A stretch of 64,000 bases of DNA from JAHDHW01 sp963793295 (GTDB lineage Bacteria > Bacteroidota > Bacteroidia > Chitinophagales > Saprospiraceae), in the NCBI GenBank assembly GCA_963793295.1, contig CAWBZX010000024.1:186001-250000 (forward strand). The letters are read 5' to 3'. A program made the position numbers and the translations under genes. The notes beneath the pieces were generated by a model. That model was not told the origin of the DNA, made no database searches, and saw only the letters and a list, made by a program, of their open reading frames with translations. Shown here piece by piece: positions 57,623 through 64,000 of this stretch (within the stretch, counting starts at the first letter, position 1; the number at the start of each line of letters is the position of its first letter).

Positions 57623-57812
57623 TCGCATTCTTTTTACTTAAATCAGACAGAAAATCAATCTTGCGGACTTAACTAAATTGTTTTTTAGTTTGCAGAAATG
57701 TTTGTTTCTAGCTTTATAATCAATCAAATTGCTCATTGAAGCAGCTTTTGGGTAAATTATTTGGTTTATCTTTATGACAGTTTTTTAAAAAATGAAATTA
57801 TATTTTATCAGT

Positions 57813-58280
57813 ATGAATAAGTGTATCTGGATATTTTTAATCACATTAGTTGTGATTTCTTCTTGCAAAAAAGAGGAAACTCAAGCCGAAATTGATGACA
57901 GATTAATTCAGGAGTATTTTTCAACCAATAATATTACTGAGGCACAATTGATTCCAGGCGGAGTATATTATCTTGTTGATTCACTAGGAGACGGAAGCGG
58001 TATTTATCCAAACTTCGAATCAACCGTTCGAGTACACTACAGAGGTTATTTTCTTGATGATACAGATTTTGATCCGGGTAATTTTGATGATACACCTGAT
58101 AATTTTATGCTTTCTGGAACGATACCAGGATGGAGAGTTGGCATGCCTTTTTTTGAAAAAGGAGCAGTAGGCAGGCTTTTTGTACCTTCGGCTTATGGTT
58201 ATGGCACAAGAGGAAACTTTGGTGTTCCACCCAATACGGTGTTGATTTTTGATGTAAAACTGATCAATGTCTTCAATTAA
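57813..58280 (+). CDS. FKBP-type peptidyl-prolyl isomerase lipoprotein
   Basis: From ATG 57813 the protein has 155 residues; ATG 57792 would add seven. The lipoprotein signal ends LVVISSC. The FKBP domain has VRVHYRGYFLDDTDFD, IPGWRVGMPFFEKGAVGRLF, VPSAYGYGTRG and VPPNTVLIFDVKLINV. The usual active-site aromatic and Asp positions appear intact. It acts as a folding catalyst anchored in the cell envelope. Confidence 0.88.
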   Translation: MNKCIWIFLITLVVISSCKKEETQAEIDDRLIQEYFSTNNITEAQLIPGGVYYLVDSLGDGSGIYPNFESTVRVHYRGYFLDDTDFDPGNFDDTPDNFMLSGTIPGWRVGMPFFEKGAVGRLFVPSAYGYGTRGNFGVPPNTVLIFDVKLINVFN

Positions 58281-58337
58281 TTTTGAAGGAAAAAGAAGTA
58301 AGTGAATTATTAATAATTTGCCTTTAAAATAATCTAT

Positions 58338-59090
58338 TTGATCTTATTTAGAAAAATATGGGCCTTCTATGGAGTCGTTGTTTTTTCAATGATGTGGCTG
58401 TTGGTCATGCCATTTTACCTGATTATTCTTTTTCTTTTTCCACGGAAAGGGACGCGTTGGTTGATTTGGTTTAGTCATCATATTTTGACAAGTATTGTTT
58501 TAACGCTCACTTTAGTTAAGGTAAAGGTCGAAGGAAAAGAAAAACTTGACTCGGATTCTTCCTACATAATTATAAGCAATCATCAGACTGCCGTTGATTT
58601 TATCGCTAATGCGGTAGCATTTCCAGGAATTTATCGGTTTTTAGCAAAACAAGAACTCGTAAAGGTTCCAGTTTTTGGTTTTATTATCAAACAGTTTTGT
58701 GTGTTGGTTGATCGATCAAGTGTTGCTTCGAGGGCGAAAAGTATTGTTTATTTAAAGAATGTACTGGCTCAGGGAGTTTCCGTTTTTATTTATCCCGAAG
58801 GAACCCGCAATAATGGCGATGAGCTATTGGGAGATTTTCAACAAGGAGCTTTTCGGCTGGCTATCCAAACTGGAACTCCAATTGCTGTTCATACCATTGT
58901 CAACATGAATGATATTTCTGCTGTCGGTGGTTCACCGGATTTAAGTCCCGGTGTTTTAAAAATTGTTTGGGATGATCCGATTGAAACCAAAAACCTTTCA
59001 ACAGAAGATGTTCCCCAATTGATCCAAAGAGTTCGGCGGCAAATGATGAATCATCTTCGTGAAGCCGAAAATCAATTCGAAGTTTTATAG
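58338..59090 (+). CDS. plsC: 1-acyl-glycerol-3-phosphate acyltransferase (PlsC family)
   Basis: The protein has 250 residues from a TTG start; the next ATG (residue 18) would remove part of the membrane-associated N-terminus. An N-terminal hydrophobic region (VVVFSMMWLLVMPFYLIILF) precedes the catalytic HX4D motif NHQTAVDF (His82, Asp87), then DRSSVASRAKS and the acceptor-binding YPEGTRNNG. It makes phosphatidic acid from lysophosphatidic acid at the inner membrane. A strong terminator follows. Confidence 0.88.
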   Translation: MILFRKIWAFYGVVVFSMMWLLVMPFYLIILFLFPRKGTRWLIWFSHHILTSIVLTLTLVKVKVEGKEKLDSDSSYIIISNHQTAVDFIANAVAFPGIYRFLAKQELVKVPVFGFIIKQFCVLVDRSSVASRAKSIVYLKNVLAQGVSVFIYPEGTRNNGDELLGDFQQGAFRLAIQTGTPIAVHTIVNMNDISAVGGSPDLSPGVLKIVWDDPIETKNLSTEDVPQLIQRVRRQMMNHLREAENQFEVL

Positions 59091-59109
59091 CTAAAATTAA
59101 TGATAGACT

Positions 59110-59149
59110 AAAAAAGCCCTTTCAAAATTATTTTTGAAAGGGCTTTTTT
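59110..59149. terminator. Bidirectional intrinsic terminator (18-bp stem)
   Basis: AAAAAAGCCCTTTCAAAA (59110-59127) pairs perfectly with TTTTGAAAGGGCTTTTTT (59132-59149) around a four-base loop. It lies between the convergent plsC and coiled-coil genes and has T-runs on both strands. Confidence 0.92.
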
Positions 59150-59169
59150 AAAGTATAAAACAGATTAAT

Positions 59170-60195
59170 TTATTCGAATAAATTATCGTAGGAGGCAGAG
59201 GAAGAATCTTCTTTTCGAGCTTCAGGTTTGGCAATTGGCTGATTAAGATCTAATGATTCTGTCGTTTCATTGGGAGCGCCCATGAGCAATAAAGTGCTTT
59301 CTTTTTCAAACTTTTCAAGCATTTTCAAGCCTTCTTCTTCAAAAACACCGTTTTGCAAATCTACAGAATCCATAAAACTGGTTGACATTTCCATGAAGCG
59401 TTCCATTTCACCCACTTTGTTTGCTACATCATCTGCGATAGATTCCAGTGCCATATCAAACATAGCGCGTTGGTCAGGATCTCCGGAAATAACACTCATT
59501 GCTGATTTCATCGCCGAGTGAGAAGTTCGAATAGCTTTTCTTTCCTGTTCTTTAAGTTTTACCTGATCTTTAGTATCCTCCAAAAGAATCTCAGAGTTTT
59601 GATACATTTTTGTCAGGATTTTATACATCACTTCGATTTTTGAGTGCAATGCAGAATACTTGGCATTACTTTCCTTCAACCGTGCCGCTTTTCTTGAAGA
59701 AAGCATCATTTGCTTATCATTACCTCTTTCTTTTGCTAATGCTGCGAGCTTCATGTTGTTGTCAATCTCTTTTCCATTCTCCTGCATCAATGTAGAAAGT
59801 TTACGCATTTGCCCGCGAAGACTGGCAATCTGACTGCTCATCTTTCTGAGGTTTTCAGTGAGATCATCTACGTAGCTTTTTAGTATTCCAATAGGATCGA
59901 TATTTACAAATATACCAGTGATTGATCGCATTATACTTTTATATCCGTACCAAACGAGGTTTCGCATTTTCGGATCGAGGACCATATAAATAAGGGCTCC
60001 CAAAACAAGAAGCATCCCACTGAGATAAAGAATATTACCAGCTAATGTGATTAGATAAGGTAAAGCCAGATAAAGTAAATATCCTCCTCCGGCAAGAATG
60101 CCTGCCATAAAGATGGCACCGGCGACTCCTTCAGGTCTTTTCCAAAAAGATTTCTTTTTATAACTATCAGTATCGATTGGCGTGATATCAGTCAT
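59170..60195 (-). CDS. Two-TM coiled-coil membrane protein, unknown function
   Basis: The protein has 341 residues. Two hydrophobic helices at about 23-45 and 47-72 are separated by a very short turn, forming a hairpin. Residues 100-300 are a long charged helical region with coiled-coil pattern, including NLRKMSSQIASLRGQMRKL. The last 30 residues are Ser/Glu-rich and disordered (EARKEDSSSASYDNLFE). It resembles PspA-like or other membrane-tethered coiled-coil scaffolds only in general form. It lies 52 bp after the other coiled-coil gene, probably co-transcribed. Confidence 0.7.
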   Translation of the reverse strand: MTDITPIDTDSYKKKSFWKRPEGVAGAIFMAGILAGGGYLLYLALPYLITLAGNILYLSGMLLVLGALIYMVLDPKMRNLVWYGYKSIMRSITGIFVNIDPIGILKSYVDDLTENLRKMSSQIASLRGQMRKLSTLMQENGKEIDNNMKLAALAKERGNDKQMMLSSRKAARLKESNAKYSALHSKIEVMYKILTKMYQNSEILLEDTKDQVKLKEQERKAIRTSHSAMKSAMSVISGDPDQRAMFDMALESIADDVANKVGEMERFMEMSTSFMDSVDLQNGVFEEEGLKMLEKFEKESTLLLMGAPNETTESLDLNQPIAKPEARKEDSSSASYDNLFE

Positions 60196-60247
60196 TATTT
60201 TTAAAATTGATCTAGGTGGTTATTAATTATTGTTTATTAGGATTAAC

Positions 60248-60787
60248 TTATAAGTACTTATTAATGTTTTCAATATCCTTTTCTATTTGATTGAGTATGC
60301 TTTGATGGGTGTGTTCAAAACCATCACGTGTTGACTCAATTTTCTGGCGCGCGGCTTCAATTTGAGCATCAGCGCCATCAATTGTTTTTTGGAATTTGGC
60401 AATTTGATCATTCAATTGCTGGATTTTTTCCTGATGCTTGACAATCTGGTCTTTAAGTTTTTTAACTTCCTGCTCTTTACCAGCGATCTTTTGTTCAATT
60501 TGTTTCTGTAAAGCAGAATCAAATTGAGCCTTTTCATTTGCCAGTACCTTCTTGTAATGTGATGCTGTATCGAGGAGTTTGGTTTTAGTCAGCCCAACTG
60601 TTGAAGCAGTTGCAAAAGCTGATTTAAACGCCGTTTCCTCTTCTATATTAAGCTTCGAAAGCGCATCAAGGCTTTGTTTAAATTCAATATAATCAAAACC
60701 GGGAAGGTTACTTTTCTCAAGTGCTTTGGATAGAAAATCAACACTTTTCTGATCTAATCCATGATCTTTGCCAAATATTGTTTTCAA
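60248..60787 (-). CDS. Soluble coiled-coil protein, unknown function
   Basis: The protein has 179 residues, no signal peptide. The first 85 residues are a helical domain (DYIEFKQSLDALSKLNIEEE, VGLTKTKLLDTASHYKKV), and residues 85-170 are a continuous coiled coil (KEQEVKKLKDQIVKHQEKIQ). No family was recognised. The pairing with the membrane coiled-coil protein suggests a complex (inference). Confidence 0.7.
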   Translation of the reverse strand: MKTIFGKDHGLDQKSVDFLSKALEKSNLPGFDYIEFKQSLDALSKLNIEEETAFKSAFATASTVGLTKTKLLDTASHYKKVLANEKAQFDSALQKQIEQKIAGKEQEVKKLKDQIVKHQEKIQQLNDQIAKFQKTIDGADAQIEAARQKIESTRDGFEHTHQSILNQIEKDIENINKYL

Positions 60788-60829
60788 ATTAAAAAGTATT
60801 TAAATAAATAATTAAATAAAATAGCAAGT

Positions 60830-61708
60830 CTAAAATTCAAATCTAATAATACCACATTCTTCCCGACGGTCACTTTTTTCAAATCGATACTTGCTTGCAG
60901 AATCTACCGCGAGTTTCTTTAATTCCTTGTCTAGTGTTGTTGATCCTCTTTGGGTATACTTGGCAGACAAAACATAACCATCCATATCAACACATATTTT
61001 TACGGCAACGGTGCCCTTTTTATCGGATTCGGTTTGAACATTAGGGGCGACAATAATATCGCGAGAAAGCACATCACCACTTACAGATGCTCTTGCTGTT
61101 GTCACAACCGGTTTTTCCTTAGACTCCTCAACGGCATCTTTCTCAGCAGGGTCAGGCTCTGTCAACATAACTGATTCTACACCTCCCTTGCTTACCAAAA
61201 TGTCTTCAACAGGTTCGTTTTGTGTTTCAGCAGAATTAGCTTTTTCACTCATTTTGTCTGCACTTGGAATCGTAGTTATTGCTTCCTGCATTTCACTGGA
61301 ACTATTCAATGCACTATATAGAAACTCCTGAATCGCATTATCATATAATTTTCTTGATTCTACATTTATGAGTCGTTGAACATCCAAATTGTAAAGACTC
61401 AATACGCGTTCTTCGGAGTTGCCGTTAGGTATACAGACATAAATCGGAGCTTGTCCCTTTTCTTCAATAACTACCAATAATGCTTTAGTTTCTTTCTCTC
61501 CTTCTTTATACAAACCTATGAGTTTTGCATCCTTTGAAGTTGTGAAAATCATTTTAACAGTATAACCATTTTTCTGTATATCGAGTCCTAGTTCTTTTTG
61601 ATAAAGGTAACCTTTGCTTAGATATCGGTATTCTTCCAACGTGGTTCCTTCTTGTGCAAATAAAGAAAAAGTAAATAACAGAAAAATAAAGGGGGTGAGA
61701 TGTTTCAT
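60830..61708 (-). CDS. Periplasmic protein with TonB C-terminal-like domain
   Basis: From ATG 61708 the protein has 292 residues; an upstream in-frame start would add a polar, unlikely extension. Signal peptide MKHLTPFIFLLFTFSLFA. Residues about 20-130 are an unrecognised mixed domain, 140-200 a polar linker (SADKMSEKANSAETQNEPVE), and the last 90 resemble TonB C-terminal domains: GTVAVKICVDMDGYVLSAKY, TQRGSTTLDKEL and ASKYRFEKSD. Unlike TonB it lacks an uncleaved membrane anchor, so energy transduction is unlikely. Confidence 0.72.
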   Translation of the reverse strand: MKHLTPFIFLLFTFSLFAQEGTTLEEYRYLSKGYLYQKELGLDIQKNGYTVKMIFTTSKDAKLIGLYKEGEKETKALLVVIEEKGQAPIYVCIPNGNSEERVLSLYNLDVQRLINVESRKLYDNAIQEFLYSALNSSSEMQEAITTIPSADKMSEKANSAETQNEPVEDILVSKGGVESVMLTEPDPAEKDAVEESKEKPVVTTARASVSGDVLSRDIIVAPNVQTESDKKGTVAVKICVDMDGYVLSAKYTQRGSTTLDKELKKLAVDSASKYRFEKSDRREECGIIRFEF

Positions 61709-61953
61709 GATAATAATTTGTTTGTTTAAATGATTGTATTTGTTTATTAATTTGGGATTTAAGATTTGGTCTTTGACCAATTCCAGGTATTAATGGGAAT
61801 TGTTTAAAATTTATTGAAAGTTGAAATCGGAGATTAAAAATGCAAAAATCCGAATAATTTTCTGAAATTAAGCGAAAATGATGAAAAAACTCTTAGTTGA
61901 TCGACAATCTTGGCTATGTATTCGATAATTGCAGCTTAGTTTAGGTTAAAACG

Positions 61954-64000
61954 TCAACCATTAATTTCCAACTCACTAAAACCGCTGGCTTTCTTTTTGA
62001 CCACAATTTGGGTTGAGATACGTTCTTTTAAAGCTGCAACATGAGAAATTATACCGATTGTTTTTCCTTTTGATTGAAGGTTTTCAAGGGTCGAAATCGC
62101 CAGATCCAACGTAGTTTCATCTAACGAACCAAATCCTTCGTCAATAAAAAGCGAGTTAATGGTTGTGTTGCGTCCCGCCAAATCTGATAGTCCTAACGCA
62201 AGTGCTAAACTTACTAAAAAGCTCTCTCCTCCGGAGAGGGTATTCATCGAACGAATATTATCAGCTTGAAAAGTGTCAACAATGTCAAGAGTGAGATTCT
62301 CATCGCTTCTTTTATAAATGAAATAACGTCCATTTAGCAACTTTAGGTGTTTATTCGCTAAAATAGCTAATTTCTTTAATGTAAGTCCTTGTGCAAAAAC
62401 GCGAAATTTTTTACCATCAGCCATTCCAATGATCTCGTTTAGTTTTGCCCAGCGATTGTATTCTTTGCGTTGGTTTTCAATATTTTTCAAGAGCGCCAGG
62501 CTTTCTTTTTTCAATTGATCGTTATAATTGATTTTTTCACGAATAACTCCTATACCTTGTTGAAGTTGCTGAAAGTTCGTGTCCATTTCAGTTAAAGCCT
62601 CTTCAATAGCTGATTTTGGTGATTCGGTGAGTTTTTTGGCCTTTTCAATTTTTAGTTCAGTTGCAGCATTTTTTGAAGTCTGACGAACTTTGATTTCCTT
62701 TTCTTTCAATACCTCACGCTGTTTTTGAATTACAGAAGCTACATTTTCTGGTAAAACAGCTTTGCGAAGCTGTTCGATATTTTCAAAACCAGCTTTGGGG
62801 ATCGAAGCATTTATCGATCCTTCCAATTCATGGGATTTAGCGATAATTTGTTGCTGTTGCTTTTCCTTTTCAGCAATTGCAGATTTTGTGGTTTTTAATA
62901 AAAGTAATTCTTCATCCCATTGGATTTTCGCGTTTTCAAGATTTGTTTCTACTTCAGAAATATGTTTTTGTAAATGAGTTTTTACAGTTCCCGGATCAAG
63001 ATCCCCGAAAAGCTCTTTTCGTTGGTTTTCAAATTCAGCAAGTAAGTTGGATTTGGCTTCCAGTTCTTGCCTGAAATCTTTGAGCTCTAATTTACGTTTT
63101 TCAATTTGCTCCGTAAGCTGGTGTTTTTCCTGTTTGCTCAATTCAATTGTTCCCTTCAGATCATTTTCCTGTTTGGAATATTCCTCAAATTTCGTTTTCT
63201 GGACTTCCAGCTGGTGGTAAGTTTTTTTACCGGTTTCTACGTCAAAGGTCAACCCGTAACGCTTTAGTATTTTATTGAGTGTGCCGGTAGATTTTTCAAA
63301 GCTCGTTTTTAATGCAGCAAGTTTTTGACTATTGAGTTTTAAGTTTTCTTCTATTCTGGCAATTTCAAGCTCTTGCCCCTTTGCGGTGTTTTTGAGTTCA
63401 TGAGCGACTTTTTCAATTTTCTCAAGCTTAGTATCCAGAGCAATCAAACGTTCTCTTTTTTTACGAAAATCATCTAATTTTTTATCGAAATCTGAAATTT
63501 TTAAATTCAGAAGGCTACGCCGGGTTAATGAAAAATCCGTTTTCGAAAGTTCAGGAGCGATGAGAGAAATCTTGCTTTCGTACTCCAATAATTTATTAAA
63601 ATGGTTTTGTACTTGTCCATTTAGATTTTTCACTTCATTACCCGCTAATGCTTCGATTTGTAATTCCAGGTCCATTTGCCGATTGAGTAAATTCCGATGG
63701 GGTTGGAGCAACGATTTAAACTGTTCATTTACAAAGTCCAGTTCTTTTTTGGCTTGATCAGTAAACGGCTTTAATTTTTTTTTGCGGAATGGATGGGTCT
63801 CCGAAAAGCATAATGGACAAGGTTCCCCTTCCTTAAGAGAAGAGCGATCTTTTTCATAATTGGCGATCATCAGCTGTTGCTCATAAACCTGTTGCTTGAA
63901 CTCCAAACGGGATTGCAGATTATCCAATGCCTCCAAAGAAGACATAATTTGCTTGTTGATATTGTGTTCCTCCTGCCTCAGGTTCTCAAGCTGATCTTCA
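61954..64000 (-). CDS. sbcC: SbcC exonuclease subunit, C-terminal two thirds (cut by window edge)
   Basis: The frame is open from the stop at 61954 to the window edge (681 residues); the ATP-binding N-terminus lies beyond 64000. The visible part has the zinc-hook CPLC near the left of the fragment (EGEPCPLCFSETHPF), a very long coiled coil, then the ABC signature LSGGESFLVSLALALGLSDL, Walker B SLFIDEGFGSLD, and the H-loop IGIISHV. With SbcD it forms a nuclease that processes hairpins and double-strand breaks. The SbcD gene is not in the window. Confidence 0.9.
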   Translation of the reverse strand, partial: EDQLENLRQEEHNINKQIMSSLEALDNLQSRLEFKQQVYEQQLMIANYEKDRSSLKEGEPCPLCFSETHPFRKKKLKPFTDQAKKELDFVNEQFKSLLQPHRNLLNRQMDLELQIEALAGNEVKNLNGQVQNHFNKLLEYESKISLIAPELSKTDFSLTRRSLLNLKISDFDKKLDDFRKKRERLIALDTKLEKIEKVAHELKNTAKGQELEIARIEENLKLNSQKLAALKTSFEKSTGTLNKILKRYGLTFDVETGKKTYHQLEVQKTKFEEYSKQENDLKGTIELSKQEKHQLTEQIEKRKLELKDFRQELEAKSNLLAEFENQRKELFGDLDPGTVKTHLQKHISEVETNLENAKIQWDEELLLLKTTKSAIAEKEKQQQQIIAKSHELEGSINASIPKAGFENIEQLRKAVLPENVASVIQKQREVLKEKEIKVRQTSKNAATELKIEKAKKLTESPKSAIEEALTEMDTNFQQLQQGIGVIREKINYNDQLKKESLALLKNIENQRKEYNRWAKLNEIIGMADGKKFRVFAQGLTLKKLAILANKHLKLLNGRYFIYKRSDENLTLDIVDTFQADNIRSMNTLSGGESFLVSLALALGLSDLAGRNTTINSLFIDEGFGSLDETTLDLAISTLENLQSKGKTIGIISHVAALKERISTQIVVKKKASGFSELEING

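Noticed and set aside
57623..57812. Possible hairpin after the CCA-adding enzyme (AACTAAA...TTTAGTT)
   Set aside because: Seven weak A/T pairs and no T-run directly after; not distinguishable from chance in AT-rich DNA.

Overview
The window comes from an AT-rich member of the Bacteroidota, probably a Saprospiria- or Cytophagia-like environmental bacterium (inference; the rank below phylum is not resolved). The signs are type IX secretion (T9SS) C-terminal domains of type A (22405-23748, 42544-45480) and type B (17414-22189); a LytS/LytTR pair whose sensor carries two-bladed-propeller (Reg_prop) repeats; many lipoproteins; frequent TTG/GTG starts with weak Shine-Dalgarno signals; and several copies of the phylum's -7 box TAnnTTTG. 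No rRNA, tRNA, CRISPR array, transposase or phage gene was seen.

Layout. 1-276 is the start of an exported protein cut by the window edge. 533-16833 (minus) is the most striking locus: a 4,485-residue TcA-type toxin-complex translocator with about 24 hemopexin-like units in one block and 4 more in a second, followed by a very basic Ala/Lys repeat protein and a PI3/4-kinase-like protein whose reading frame appears broken near its C-terminus. No TcB or TcC gene is present. 17414-23748 holds two T9SS-exported surface proteins. 24167-29799 is a mixed stretch: slipin, type I pullulanase lipoprotein, a cut-down SnoaL-like gene behind a near-ideal promoter, a small TfoX-like protein, an SRPBCC protein and a PA0069-type radical SAM protein. 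30008-33983 is a two-component system. 33991-38214 is an uncharacterised lipoprotein plus a three-repeat helical protein. 38380-41567 is a GMC oxidoreductase, a gluconate-dehydrogenase-subunit-3-like protein and a cyclase-family lipoprotein. 41733-48678 has a TPR protein, a secreted M36 metallopeptidase and a large BNR-repeat protein.

48679-49616 is a 0.9-kb region without a long gene. It carries a duplicated leader that includes the start and first four codons of two tiny ORFs, one a clear 33-residue membrane peptide, with a perfect hairpin between them. 49617-54886 has a DUF4403 protein, a cytoplasmic-type gamma-glutamyltransferase, two small proteins and NhaD. 55194-59090 is housekeeping: DusB-type dihydrouridine synthase, CCA-adding enzyme, an FKBP lipoprotein and a PlsC-type acyltransferase. 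59170-61708 has two uncharacterised coiled-coil proteins and a periplasmic TonB-C-terminal-like protein. 61954-64000 is SbcC, cut at the right edge.

How it fits together. Housekeeping and secreted degradative functions surround one candidate novel system, the hemopexin-laden Tc-like operon with putative cargo proteins. The duplicated small membrane peptide and the 1,106-residue repeat protein are secondary points of interest. All functional statements come from reading motifs; no database search was run.
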